Positions 46,676 through 60,675 of a stretch of 64,000 nt of DNA are shown piece by piece. Position numbers and translations under genes: made by a program. The notes under the pieces are model-generated. The model did not search any database, was not told the origin of the DNA, and saw only the letters and a program-made list of their open reading frames with translations. Source of the DNA: Sanderia malayensis (taxonomy: Eukaryota; Cnidaria; Scyphozoa; Semaeostomeae; Pelagiidae). The stretch covers positions 1 through 64,000 of the forward strand of contig RQOL01000413.1 of assembly GCA_013076295.1 (NCBI GenBank), read 5' to 3'. Every line of letters starts with the position of its first letter. The first letter of the stretch is position 1.

Positions 46676-49113
46676 CTAGCCGGGGGCACTCGCTTCGCTC
46701 GCTTCCCGGAGCCCCCGAAGCAAGCAAAGTTTAATGTGGTTGGCGCGCTTCGCGCGCTGCATTCGCTCCCGCTCATGCCCATGCATACATACATCCATAC
46801 ATACCTACCTACATACATACATACATACATACATACATACATACATACATGAGCCGGGTTCGGTCGCTTCCCTCCCTCCCCGGAGCCCCCCAAGCAACAA
46901 AGGTTTAGTGAGGTTGGCGCGCTTCGCGCGCTGCATTCGCTCCCGCTCATGCCCATACATACATACATACATACATACATACATACATACATACATGAGC
47001 CGGGTTCGGTCGCTTCCCTCCCTCCCCGGAGCCCCCCAAGCAACAAAGGTTTAGTGTGGTTGGCGCGCTTCGCCCGCTGCATTCGCTCCCGCTCATGCCC
47101 ATACATACATACATACATACATACATACATACATACATACATACATACATACATACATACCTACATACATACATACATACATACATACATACATACATGA
47201 GCCGGGTTCGGTCGCTTCGCTCCCTCCCCGGAGCCCGTCAAGCAAACAAAGCTTAATATGGTTGGCGCGCTTCGCGCGCTGCATTCGCTTTCGCTCATGC
47301 CCATACATACATACATACATACCCTACAATACATGCCCTACATACATACCCTACATACCATACCCTACGATACATACCCTACAATACATACCCTACAATA
47401 CATAACCTACAATACATACCCTACAATACAAAGCCTACAATACATACCCTACAATACATACCCTACAATACATACCCTACAATACACACCCTACAATACA
47501 TACCCTACAATACATATCCTACAATACATACCCTACCATACATACCCTAGAATACATACCCTACAATACATACCCTACCATACATACCCTACAATACATA
47601 CCCTACAATACATACCCTACATACATACCCTACAATACATACCCTACAATACATACCCTACAATACATACCCTACAATACATATCCTACAATACATACCC
47701 TACAATACATACCCTACAATACATACCCTACAATACACACCCTACAATACATACCCTACACTACATATCCTACAATACATACCCTACAATACATACCCTA
47801 CAATACATACCCTACAATACATACCCTACAATACATACCCTACAATACATACCCTACAATACATACCCTACAATACATACTACGACGCAACATTTCTAAA
47901 GAAAGTAAAGGTGGGAGGTCGGATCTTCCCCCCTGCCATGCGACCGCCCCGCGCCCACGCTGCCCCCCTGAAAGCCGCTTCCGAAAGTGAAACACAAAAA
48001 TTCCCCTAACTTGGTCACAATTTGTCCATTTGAACTCAAATTACACCAACATGAAGCTGATACCTTGGCGAATAAGTATCGAAAGTAATTGGATGCATTT
48101 GAAATGCTTTTCGCAATTTTAGTTGTACATTTTTAAGTCCAAAACATTATTTTGTTGATAAAAAATAGCCCTGAAAGCAAACCCGTGAAAAAAATAGCAT
48201 TTAAAACACGATTCACCAACTTTCAAATTAAATTAACGTGGCCAATTTTTGTCCTACACACCCCACGAAAATATCAACATGAAGCTAATAGCTTGGCGAA
48301 CATTTATCGAAAGTATTTGGGTGAAAAAAACAAAGTTTTGGCAGGTTAAAAATTAATTTTCCCAAATGCAAAACACACGCGTGTTGCTTGAAAATTTCGT
48401 GTTTTCCAGCAAAATCCAAACTCGGCTAAAACTGTCCAAAAACGGAGGAAAATCAACAAAACAAAAAAAACAAAGCCATATAACTTTAGTTCTTGTGTAA
48501 ATAAACAGTTATCGAAAGTTTAAATGGAGAAAATCGGCCAAGAACGACCCGAGAAAATCAAAATTGTCTTCATGTTTTGGTTAGGCCCTCGAGCCGAAAG
48601 AAAAACGTGAGGTGAAACAAAACAAAACTCGTGCTATTTAAAGCCAAAAACAATTGAATAAAGGAAATACCTTGAAATAATTGTCCACCAATTGTCTCCA
48701 CAGGTCTTGACAACAATTGACACGTCTTTACAATTGATTTCCGGCAGGTATTTACGTTTAAACCCGAGCAACTTGCCGCCCGTTCAACGAAAAAAACACG
48801 TGCTTCTCCTTGCTCGTTTTGCATCTCATTAACTCGGTCCTCGGAACTTTCTAGAAAGTCGGAACACAAAATGGGCCATAACTCCCGAACCGTTTGGAGT
48901 AGAAATTAGCGGAAAGCTTTACTGTGATCAGCGCAATGCAGCGATCATTTCTGTACCCATTGCCACCCTTATTGACCCCCAGGAAAAAAGCCTTTTTGAT
49001 CACAACGAAATTCCTTTGATCCCATTGTTTGGTCGAACGTCGATTGTTCAAAAGACAATGGGCATTGTTCACAGTCGGCGGGTCACGTGTGATCGTAGAA
49101 TAGTATATATAGA
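46676..49113 (-). mobile_element. Non-autonomous Helitron U12
   Basis: 5' end TCTATATATACTATTCTACG at 49113, 3' CTAG at 46679-46676. Heat-shock core 48844-48856. 5' region to about 47890, array 47885-47320, four modules (47302-47196, 47100-46994, 46954-46848, 46781-46676). It joins copy C directly and is close to U4. Confidence 0.92.
46782..47885 (-). repeat. U12 minisatellite, TATG runs and three internal modules
   Basis: 14-bp array 47320-47885. TATG runs separate the modules, including the TACCTACCTACAT irregularity near 46802 that is shared with U4. Confidence 0.93.
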
Positions 49114-49217
49114 CTAGCCGGAGGCGCTCGCTACGCTCGCTTCCCGGAGTCCCTCAAGCAAAAAAAGTTTAATGTGGTTGGCGCACTTCGTGCGCTGCAT
49201 TCGCCAACGCTCATGCC

Positions 49218-50990
49218 CTTTCCCATCCCACGCACAGTGGTTTGGGTCACCCTGGTTCCCCTGTCTATCTATTGTCACGATTGTAGTGTTTAACATGCAT
49301 GAAAATTAGTTTTAGTGATCAGCCTCGTTTTCATTTGAAAATCATCGTTTTCATCAGGTAAGCCTCGTACTGATTGTACAGTAAATAAGATGCAAGATCA
49401 GAGTTTGTTTTGTTTTAGGGGGAACAACAGTTAGTCTGCTATTAGTTGAGTGCATGCATTGACACTTGGCTGTGGTAGGTTGTCAACCTAATACAAACAG
49501 TAAAGGATGATCTATGATGAGCATCCAGAATTTAAATTAATGTTGACTTACAGAGGTATGGTTTTGTTTCCATGATAAGGTGATACTAATGCACTGGATT
49601 TTGACAAATCAATAGGTATGAAGTCTCCAATACTTGCATTTGTATAATGATGTACATCAGTAGATCTACAAAGTGAAAGAGACAAATTATATTCTGTTTA
49701 GAATGTTGGTATAATACGATCAAGGTTAATAAGGAATTAGATTTGGATAAAATAGCCCTTGTGAGCTGAATATGTTGTTATTGAAAAATTGCTCTTTCAT
49801 AATTAGCGACTTTGTTTAACTGGAATAACAATTGGGACTTTATTCACTGTATTGTAACGTAGAATTAAGAATATATTAAAAGGCCTCATAGCCAAAATTA
49901 AGTGTGACTCTTGCAACACGGCAAAAGATTTCAACGGCTGGGATTGGTTTTACATTAGTTTCAATCATATAGAACATAAGGATGAGCACGGGACACCGTG
50001 GATAACGAATGCAAAAATACTTCATAATCATCATCAATGGGATGGGAATTGCATGGAGAAAGGAGTTTCATAGGAGTATTGGGCTTGGCTGGTGGTAAGG
50101 CAAAGAAGGCAGCCACAAAGTGAAAAGAAGCGACTGCAACATGTGGCTACAGGATTAAACACTCTTTGTGAAAACATTAATTAAATATAAAAAGCTATGA
50201 AACATAAGCGGAGTTGTCAATTTTGGCCTCAAGAAACTATATGTTATCAATGAGTGAAATACAATTGGCCTAAGCAATTATATGGGAACTTGAATATGGT
50301 CAAACTAAAAATAAACACTACTTACTCCTGAGCTGCGGCAAAATGAATGTTTCTCTCAGCTTTACTTTCTCTTATTTCAGCATCAAGTTCCGTTGCAATC
50401 CACAATTTGGGAAACGAATATTCGGAGAGCACAACCATCGGCATGATAAAATGCTATGTTGTCGAAACATAGCATAAATCAAAATCACACAACATATTCT
50501 ATTGTTATGCAGCCTCGTTTTGACATAATTTTCTGATTGAGCTGGATTGGCTAACAATCAACCCAGCCCAAACCCAGCCCATGAAAAGAGAACTGAACTG
50601 AACAAAGAACATGCTGGCATTGCATTGCATCCTTCCTTTCTTCTTTTCTGCTCGTTCACTGGGGCACTGGCGAAGGTAAGTAGGTTTTCCACATCGTTTT
50701 ACATCATTGTGATCGTTGAAGTTACATCTTTAAAATAAATCTGTAGCGTTTCTGTGAAGGTTTTCATTCATTTTCGCAGCGTATAAGGCTTGAGGAAATA
50801 TAGTATTTTATAAAATCCCTTGAGAGTAGGCCACATTTAAGAAAAACGGATGATAGAGTTAAGATACATTGTCTGCATTGGAAAATGAGATAAGATTCTG
50901 TGCTGCTTACGTTATAGTACATGTATTATTCTTGAATTTTAGGTAGTGCATAATTTGTGTGATGTGATGTCAATGAAGATAACTGTTGAC
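49218..50990 (-). other. Copy C 3' region with exon-like block 2
   Basis: Counterpart of copy A 14700-16500. The block 2 segments are kept (ATG near 50445, YSFPKLWIATELDAEIR; DDDYEVFLHSLSTVS then YVLYD and stop at about 49968). Between 49218 and 49960 nothing is recognised. On the + strand the splice-like signals of the possible opposite-strand gene are present (GCGAAG|gtaagtagg near 50675; tttag|GTAGTGC near 50943). Confidence 0.35.
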
Positions 50991-51371
50991 TGGGTAAGTA
51001 AGTATTGAAATATGGGAGCCGATGACACATGCGAAAGGCCATCTAGTTCATTTATAAAGACGCGTTTTTGAAATACATTTCTTGCAAATTTTTAGGGCTT
51101 GTGTCACAGGATGTGAAAGGTACTGTTGGTGATGAATATTTCTTGGCGAAATATATATGTTGGGGAAATGCATGATTTTTCAAAGGTAGTCTTATGGTTA
51201 TTTTTGCAATGTTATTATTATTAATTATTATTTTAATCTACCGTTGTAATACATCGTAATAACTGTAGAACGAAACAAACAAATAACAGTGAAACAAAAC
51301 GAAGAAAACACAAACACGAACATGATATCACGAAGAACAACTACAACTACAACTGTCCCTGTCTGCCCCTT

Positions 51372-52164
51372 ACCAATGATAAAATTTCTGTTGTGGGCAC
51401 TTCTGCCCACATGCATCTGGTAAGGGCTTCCACTTTCTTTTCATTTCTTTTTTTTGTGTGTTTTTTTGTTTTTTAAAGTTTTTTTTTTTCAAAATTTTTA
51501 TTTTGATTTCCTCAGATGTCCTGTAGAGAAGAACATATTGTTACAGAAGGAATTAGAAGTAAGCAATATGTTGTACACACTCATGAGATGGGAATTTTGC
51601 ACTGCAACTTACGCTATTTTATCCTTTGTTAAATATATATTAATATATTAACATATTATTACTCCCTTCATATGGGATGAAGCTTCCATTAATTATTGTA
51701 TATTATGTTTTTTATTGGTATGTTTCACAGATGAGATGGGAATTTTGCATTGGAACTTACGCTATTTCTTCCTTCGTTAAATGCCTGCCTTCGGTGCTAA
51801 CGAAGTGAAACTTGGTGCCTTTGTGAATGGCACTGAATTTGAAGGCACATTGCCTTTTTAGTGACCCAATATCAGTAAAGTCGATTAGCTAGGATTAATA
51901 TGAGAACAATATATTAAAAACAGTGACTCACATAGGATACAATTGTGTTTCCTTGTAAAGCAGTTTGATAATATATGCATGACATTGATACAGATTTATC
52001 AATATATGGATGATAGTATTTTTCAATGTTACCTCAGTTTCCTCACCACAAGAAACCACTGTGGGTTCCTTCGCCACTTCAGGCTCACTTGCTGCAGGCT
52101 CATTTGCTGCAGGCTCGACTGCTGCAAGCTCATCAAGGATGGCAAGTTCCATTTCACTATCCAT
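51372..52164 (-). CDS. Accessory gene of unknown family, copy C (3 exons)
   Basis: Exons 52164-52033 (ATG, acidic and Ala/Glu-rich: AAVEPAANEPAASEPE, ending SCGEE), 51888-51761 (LIDFTDIGSLKRQC...FVSTEGRHLTKEEIA) and from 51520 (Lys-rich), with donor and acceptor sites at the same phases as in copy A. The C-terminal reading frame is unclear after the A-run: one frame gives DACGQKCPQQKFYHW and stop, while the frame homologous to copy A gives CMWAEVPTTEIL. The intron 51760-51521 holds a partial duplication of the exon 2 border and a short helicase-derived stretch. No known domain. It diverges from copy A far more than the Rep-helicase does. Confidence 0.45.
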
Positions 52165-54433
52165 GTTTACACTATATATAAATATATTGTCATTGTCAGT
52201 GAAAGGTGAGTTGATAGGCTATCAGTTGTTTGAATTTGCCTCTACTGTTCTCTTAATGTAACAATAATATATCTATACTTTTAATGTATTAATATGAAAC
52301 AGTTCTATTTTCTGCAGAAAATCAATGATAATTATCTTTCTTACAATGAAGGGGAGAGACTAAAGGCAGGCAGAAAACACAGAAATAAATACATGAACTT
52401 ACGGTAACAGTAGTTGCGAAAATTATCTATCTCAGGTGAACCTGTAAAGGATAAAATTGTTATAATATTGTGAAAATATCCACTGCAATGGCAATTGTGA
52501 CGTAAAATATAGCAGTTTGAGCTTTTTTAAAGCTGTTTAGTTATGAATAGCCTGTATTTTTATGTTGAAGTAAAAGGAACATTAAAATTTATGTACTTAC
52601 GTGAATTGTTGTTTTGCTTGTGCAAGAAAAATTTTAAATTTCGCGCCGCTATTGTTGTTGCTATGACGCCGAAATTGCCGTGAAAATCTGATGATAATAG
52701 TATTAGCTGCAGGACGGAAATAAAAGCCTCAGGAAGACGAAGATGTTGGTAGAGTAATGCACATTTCTTCTGAAAACAAAGTACTGAAAAAACATTGGAA
52801 AATTTCCAGAATTCTGGCCTAACAAACTATATGTAAACCGTGAGTAAAGTAGAAATGGCCTAAGCTAAGTAATTTCCATTCAACATATCAAATTGAAAGG
52901 GATGAGCGTGAAAATATAGATTGTTGACCTCTGATTCATAGCAGCCTAGTTGTTTCCTTTATTATGTCAATAAAAGTACATCACCTTTATTTTCTCTCAT
53001 TTCAGTAGCAAATTCGCTTATATCTAAATATGCATTGTTTCATTGTCCAAAATGAAAATGAACCTTATTTACCTTTAGTCAACAGCAAGGTAGTTGTTTC
53101 CTTTGAGCCAGGAAGGCTTTATGAGGTATAATTTCATTGAGTTGAGCAACAAAATCCAACTGGATGCCAATTGTTGGCAGACAGAAACTTAAACCCGACA
53201 GGCAACAATAGTGCGATGATGAGACATAACATAGATGAAAATCATACATAGACAGCACAAAGGCGTTTGAAATGGGAGACAGAAGTGTCGCCTCGTTTCA
53301 ATGACATTAGCAGAAATGCATCTAATTAAAAACGAAGTCAATAAATTTTGTTATGATATTATTGAATGGAGATTTATATGGGACAAATACACAAATATAT
53401 GAATATTGAAACTCTAACGATCTATCTCCTGATTATCTGCTATTGAATACGTAAATCGCTATTCTTAGAACGTTATCATTAATGCGGAAGATCTGAAGAT
53501 ATAGACTACAGTACAAAAAACATGTTTTGAAAGGATTTGGATAGATATTTGTATTGTATGCGAAGTACGAATGCGAAAAGTTCAATCATGATAGAGTTTA
53601 CTATTCAAAGAATTGGTGAATGGTCAATATCCATAGAAATTGATACATACAATCCGTAGTTCAGGTTGCAAAATTGATTGGTTAAGCGACGTCTTTAGCA
53701 AAATGACAGTACCTCAATTTGGATTCTTCAATAGCACTTCACTCTCAGCAAGCATACATCTCTGCCACGGCGTGAATGTATTCTTTCAATAACCGCGTTC
53801 GTTTGTTTTGAGGATTACGTTTGTATATAGCAAAAAAAAGAATAAGATTGCCGGTTACATTAGTTAAAAGCTCGAACACCAGCGTCAAGGAGTAACCTTT
53901 GTTCGAGTTTTCCTTGTTGGTGAAAAGTGCAATTGAAATTTGGAAATATATAACAGTAAACACAAAGGGGCCTCTGTAGATTTTAGATCAAGTGTTCATG
54001 TATTAAAAGGAGAGGGGGGGGATGTTATTGATAGTGCGATGTTTTGCAAAAAGTAACTATCCTTAAGGGACAACTTGCAGTTTTCACAGAGTAAGGAAAT
54101 CCACTTTCCCATAGGCAATATCGGAGAAAATGGCAACGCATAACTCTTAATAATCGGGCGCTACGCAGGATTCAGGACTGTGCCGACTGCTGTGTGTGGT
54201 GCAGTCACCCCTGGACATGTGGAGGGTGTAATGTCCAGTTGGTCTCCGCAGATCAGTGTTATCTAGAATGAATGCATTCTAGAAAGGTGCCAGTAACGGC
54301 TGTACACCACACTTATGTGCGACGTGATCTGCGTTGACACACAATACCCGTACCCTTGAATGTGTGTATGTGCGTTTTGGTAGGCAGCCCTCTGTAGAGC
54401 AACTGTGCAGATGGTCGCTCTAGGATGAAGCCT
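52165..54433 (-). other. Copy C region between accessory gene and Rep-helicase
   Basis: Counterpart of copy A 9848-13734 but about 1.5 kb shorter. It contains the E2F-like site (52637-52650), the KKCALLYQ exon-like segment (about 52760), block 1 (about 53040-53290) and the open 72-codon frame (53963-53745) that begins at GTG. No gene is assigned. Confidence 0.4.
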
Positions 54434-57400
54434 TTACAGGACTTCTTGGAAAACAATGTTCTTTGTTTTCCTGTGTGTTTCCTCTGGGAGGAATACTTTT
54501 AGCCCGTTAAATGATGTTGCTCTTGACATGGCCACATATAACTGACCATGTGTGAACACGGGCTCGGGTAAGTACAAACCAACATACCTCAGGGATTGCC
54601 CCTGTGCCTTGTTGATTGTCAAGCAGTATGCAAGTCTGACTGGAAACTGTCGGCGTTTCATTTTGAACGGCATTTCCGTGTCCTGAGTGGAGACTGTGAT
54701 CTTGGGAATCATGACCCGTTGTCCTCTGTGCTCCTTCGTAATGATCTCTGCCGTAATCACGTGACGTCGGAGATGCCGAACTATGAGTCTTGTTCCGTTG
54801 CAAAGACCTTTCTTTGGATTGAGATTCCGCAGAAGAATGATCGTTGCACCAACCTAATGCAATGAATATTTTTGTGATTAATGATGGCTTTTTTATGGTG
54901 CACTACCTTTGCACATAATAATTTAATGTTAATAGGATGAAATATTGTACTCTTCCTACCTTGAGTTTAAGTCTGTGCAACGGCATTCCATTCGGAGTGA
55001 GTTGGTTGAGAAATTCAATGGGGTAGGCCTCTTCCTCATCTGGATCGTCTGTGACAACACTGTCTGTGCTGTAATAAGTTCTTTCGGCTGTTTGAAGTCT
55101 GTCCAGAATTAAGTTGTTCACTTGATGTGATAAGTCATTCTTCGGAGTCAGACAACAGCGTTCAGACATTGTTACAGGATCCATCATTAGGTGTGAATCT
55201 GGTGTGTTCGGCCTGGGAAAAATGAAGTTCAGCATGTCTTCTTTAGACGAAGTGCATATCTGTTGTGGCAGAATTACGTTGTCCAGTGCATCGTGTGCTT
55301 CTTGCTTGTTGCCAAGTCTGAGAAGCCATTCTGAGAATTCACGGTATGAATCATCTTGAACGGCTCTCATGTTGGTGTGTAAACGATGCTGCTGAAACTT
55401 TGTCCATAGATCAATGATCTGGTGTGATTTTAGAGTCTCTGCTACAATTCTTTCCCTTCCTGCTTTCGTGACGACAGGTAGAACTTGTCTGAATCACCAC
55501 CAAGTAGCATGAACTTGCCACCAAATGGTCTGTCGACATGTGTAATATCTCGAAGCAGTCGGTCGACTGCTTGTAATGCAAGTGCGGGAATCATGGAAGC
55601 TTCATCCCATATGAATAGGGTAGTTTCACGCAATACCTGTGCTCCCCTGCTCTGTCTCTTGACATTGCACGTTGATTCAGCTTGAAGTGGTATAGGAATT
55701 TGAAAGGTAGAGTGTGAAGTTCTACCATTTATGAGCAGTGTTGCAGCAATCCCTGACCACGCCATGCACTGAACTTTATGTCCATTGGCTTGCAGATTGT
55801 GAACCAACGTGTTGTAAAGGAAAGTTTTGCCGGTTCCAACCGGCCCGTCAACAAAGTGACAGTTCTGTTCGGATTGCGCGTTGATAGCATCAGTGATTCC
55901 CGTGTATATGGCTCGCTGTTCAGGGTTCAATGCGGCCAGCATTCGTTCTCCTTCCTCTCTGGCATTGCCAACATCGATGTCATGTTCCTCTGTAATAAAA
56001 GTGAAATATTTTGCAATAACATTGGAAAGAAAGCTAGGAAAATCATTGTGCAAAAATACGTAAATGCCCTTGTCTGCACGATGTTAGGATACATTATTAT
56101 ATTCTTACTAATACAGTACATATTTGAAAATAACACATTAGTACCTCGTTCAGGAATGACATAGTCGGCTGGAAGTTGAGGAAGGTCAGCATAATTAGTG
56201 ATCGATTGACCATGTACTTTCAAATTTTCGTCAATGTCGTGTAGACATTGATACATGTGTCGGTCTTCAAAAGCTATGGCCATATCTGGATGATTGACTT
56301 GATCACGTCGTACAAAGTCTTCACTTAATGCTTCTTTGAACATGTTGAAGAGTGCTGCGATATCAGAAGGTGTTTGAAAAAGGAGTAATGTTGCAAACAA
56401 CTGTCTCAGTTGTACTGGCATGTTGAAAATGACTGCCTCCTCCAAACAGCGTATGATTTCAGCATCATCTTCCAACAGACCTAGAGCTAAAGCAGCGTCT
56501 TTGAAGGAATTGCATAGGTTTCCTTCTATCGTACGAAGATCTTCAAACGACGTGGCACCTCGTTTATGGAGAAGCAATAGTCTCAGTGCGAACCTTTGCT
56601 CACATGGTCGTGGGTGAACTTGATATATTCTGCCTATGACAGGCAGTGTTCTCCGCTGTCTTGCTTTCCATGTTTTGGTGCGCTCGTTGAAAACATAGTG
56701 TTCAGGAATCTCGTGATAGAGATATTGGCGTGCAGCCGGGTCTTGTGCATTCAATTCAAACCAAGACGTCAGTGTGGTTTTTTCATTGATGTTTTGTAAT
56801 TGTTCGACCCTCCATTATCCTGAAAGTATACGGTCTGCTGATCAGGTAAATGAACATGCAGACGTTTTATAGTGTGACTTTTCTCGTGCATGGAAAATTG
56901 GAATATTCTGTGAACAGCTTCGTGTGGTCCAATATACCGAGCGTTGATGTATTGGCGTACTTCATCGTGCTCAATATCTTGAGGTACTTGTTGCTGCTGT
57001 CCTTCCAGAATTTCCACGTGTGCCATATCTTGTCCTTTATGAATATATTTGAAAATATATTTCACGGACTTCACAGTGCTACATATTTCAGATTAATGTG
57101 ACACTGATACTTGAGTAGAAGATGGCGATTATGTGGCACAACCCATGTATCATCTAGAAGTCGATCTTCAGATTGACTGGGTGACGACAGCGTCGTCTGT
57201 AGAGTGGATAACCATTCGCATTGACTTGTGTTTCGGCAGTGCGATCTTTCGGAAATCGTTTCTTGCATTTGTTATTCTCCATGCAAACACATCCGGGGTT
57301 TATATCACCGCATGGTCCATGTGTCATGTGCTTCAGTACCAATTGTGATATCTTGCATCCTGTGGGTCCGGAATTTCAGCTGATATGAGTCGATCTACCT

Positions 57401-60400
57401 GTAGGTTTCGAAGGAAAAATATCACATGTAAGTTCTACACATCAAAATGCACTGTGTTTTTACTAAGCAATACAACTGATGATAATATTTCATACTCAAT
57501 AATAAATGTATAATAAATCTATCTTCTTATCTTACTCTATAATAGATTATTGCTACAGATGTTACCTCTTCAGGTGTTCGTGGTCTATCAGCCTCGGAGA
57601 GGAACAGAATCATGTGAGCGTGTGGTAGTCCTCTCTTCTGAAATTCGATGACATATACATGTGCAATAGTGTGTCCGAGAATGTGCTTGTGAAGGACATC
57701 TTCCAGTAGTTCTTGTAGTTTCTGTTGAAATACTCGTGTGACGATGTCAGGCCGGTCATTGACTTCTGGTGTGGTAGAATGTTTTCTGAAATCTCCTTCC
57801 ACTTGGGATTGGCCGTCATGGTTAGGAAGATGTCAGGCTTGCCATACTTTCTTACGATGGTCATTGCATCTTGAAAGTTCTGGTACATATTTCGTTGACT
57901 GCCTGAAAAAGATGAGGGAAGTATGACAACACGACCGACATCAATATGAAGGGGTTCGTTGGGATTGTTTGCCCTGGCCATTTGATTTTCGATTTCAGCC
58001 CTTCTGTTCAGGTGATCCATCAGGCCCTCGATAACTGTCGCACGTAATTGCCGTTGATTGTGCAAAATCCAGTTGAGCTTGTTTCCTTCTATTTTGGTGT
58101 ATGCATCCACCAAATATTGTTGAAAGAGAAGTGTTGCCCTGTGGATGGTGGACAGTTGATTTCTGACTTGTATTCGGTACGAATAATATTCGGCGATTGT
58201 AAGTTTGGTACGGTGGTTACGATTAGCATTTTGCTGGCCTTGTCCTTCACGTGTAGGTAGACGTTGAAGGTCCACGCTGTATCCACGATCACCCTGAAAG
58301 AACAACAATGGATAGGTTAGAGGATCCGCAACAGGATCTATGGCATTAATCTTCATAAGATTACCACGCCTTGTTCGAATTTGAAGCTCTCTGTCCTCGG
58401 ATTAGGAGCACCGCCATTGCGTGTAGTGTAGACTGCTGCAATTTCTCTGGCAGTAGGATTTCATATCTTCGATCTTGTTCTGGGCGACCGGTAATAATCA
58501 TCTTGAACGTGGGAATGGCTGATCATTGGCAATGGCTTGCTGCCTTTGCTCTTCCAGTACCTCTCCCATTGTTTTAAAATGTTGAGCAAATCGATTTACT
58601 GCCATCAATTCGTTTTGCAGCAGCGCCACCATGTCTAAGTCCAAGTTTTGTTCTCTGGCTGTATTCTGGCGTTCTTGCAGTGCTTGTTGGGTGTCCATAA
58701 TGTATAATTCTGCATATTTTTCGGACCTGTCGGTTTCAGTTACCCCTGTTGAATTCAAATAAACATTGTAAATTGTACTTCGTTATATCGACTGTAATTT
58801 TCAATGCAGCAAGTGTTTTGTTATGTAAGCATCAAAAAGCGCCTTGATTTTCTTGTTTTTTGTGATCTGTTATATGTTCAGAAATATTGCTGTTGGTAAC
58901 TCTTAATATCAAGGCAAGGATAATAAGAGCTAATCCATTGTAGATTGGGCGGGAAAGGACTTGAGCGTTCTGTCAACATCCGTTTCATCACGTGAAGCTA
59001 TTATATGAAAATGTAGCATAATATAAGAGGTAAGAGGCGGACGTTCTATCTACCTGTCATATGGTATGCGTTTCCATGGATGGTGATGACTGGTGGTCCT
59101 GCATTAGCGTGTCTTACAACGTAGCTGTCCAGGATGCCATCGCCATTAGCGAATTGTATCTACGGAAATTTTTGAGAAAATATTTAGATTCCTCAGTAGT
59201 TCCAGTGTATAAATGCATCACATTTGCCGGGGGTGGTTGAATGGGATCGAGAGTTATTAATCCTCCCATACAACATTTGTTGTATTGCTTTTTTGAGTTG
59301 AGTTCCTCTCGGAAGTACTTCGCTTCACAGTGAATACATGTTCTGGTCATTTTCCCAAGATGATGAGGCATTGGGGAGAATTGAGGAATTTCAAGAATAG
59401 GTTGATTTACTTCCCTTCTTGATGTTCGATGGGTTGGGGGACATCATCTTGGTGTTGTGGTTGGATTTCGTCATGCATTTCAACTTCTTGTGGTTGTACC
59501 GCTATTTGATTTCTTCATTTTCATTTTCAAGGTTGGGTTGCAATTCCATAGCAGCAGGCAATATTTGTGGATCCTGAAATGCAATGCAATCTAAGTTAAT
59601 ATAATTCAATATGTGTTTTGAAATGCATAAAACTGAAACTTGTGAAGATATGTCTATTTAGAGAGTAAAATAATTTCCTGACATGGTACTATGGAGATTG
59701 ACTGGTGTATTTTAAGCAATTGTGATGGTTGTCTGTTTTACCTGATTATCATGTGGAATTGGAATGTGTTGTTCCACGTTGATTTCATCAGGTTGTGCTG
59801 GCCTTTCATTTCATTATTTTCATTTTCAATATGTGTTTGGGGTTGCATCTGCATTGGCCGCATCTGTTAATAATGAAAATTAAATAAATTAGTTATTTTA
59901 GTCATTAGTTAATAGAAATTTTAATGTCATTACTGTGTGATATGTAAATTCATATAAATATACATGGGAACTTATAATTATACATGTCTCAAGTAGGGAA
60001 ATTGCATGAGGGATTCGGGTTATGGAAAATGGAGTTGCTAACTGTAGTTAGCTTTGTTAACAATTTTCTTTTACCTCATTGTCATTTTGAGCTTGATTTA
60101 CATTAAGCATCTCCACATCTGCCGTTTGTATTGCTGCTGGACCTTCATGATTACGATTCAGAAGGGGTGGTTGCAACTGCATAACCATCTGCGGTACCTG
60201 CAGATGGAAAAATATTGATAATTTGGTTGATATAATAACTGATTTAATTTGATAGTTTTTAATTACAAAAAGCTGTATAATATATGGTTGACGTGATTGG
60301 AAAGTTTAGCAGAAATTATTGAGTTGTGTACCTGAAGTTGAGGGGCCAGTGCTGCAGGATATTGTAAGCCAATGTTTATTGGTTGCGGTACTGCTATAAG

Positions 60401-60675
60401 TCCATAGTGGGGAAGCATCGCAGCTAGTTGCCATGGCACATACAGTGCTTGCATCTGTGGATAATGAACTGGGAGTGGTTGATATTCTGGGCTGGTTGCT
60501 GAGGGTATTCTTGCTGCAACTGGTGAAGATCATTCACTGCTCCCTGTACCGTATTATCGGGTGGTAAATCAGCAGGATGAGGCTGTTGGTTATTCTCACG
60601 ACTTCGGCGATTTGCTTTCCTTACTTGATCGCAGCACCTTGAGCCGGTTGATGCTTTTCTGGCCTTTTTTGGCAT
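54434..60675 (-). pseudogene. Helitron Rep-helicase gene, copy C (8 exons, frameshifted)
   Basis: Exons by comparison: 60675-60332, 60197-60075, 59863-59742, 59573-59054, 58745-57566, 57398-56145, 55989-54960, 54853-54434. The start MPKKARKASTGSR is conserved. The zinc finger (CIHCEAKYFREE...KCCMGG), the HUH motif (PHAHM, 57622-57614) and the tyrosine motif KYIFKYIHKGQD (about 57068-57033) are all readable, making this the best-preserved Rep domain of the three. Frameshifts are seen in exon 1, near 57765 ahead of the HUH motif, near 57088, near 56812, and in motif III near 55494 (GGDSDKF instead of GGDFRQ). Walker A reads GPVGTGKT, one residue off copies A and B. Exon 8 (motifs V and VI) is open to the stop at 54434. 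Confidence 0.9.
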
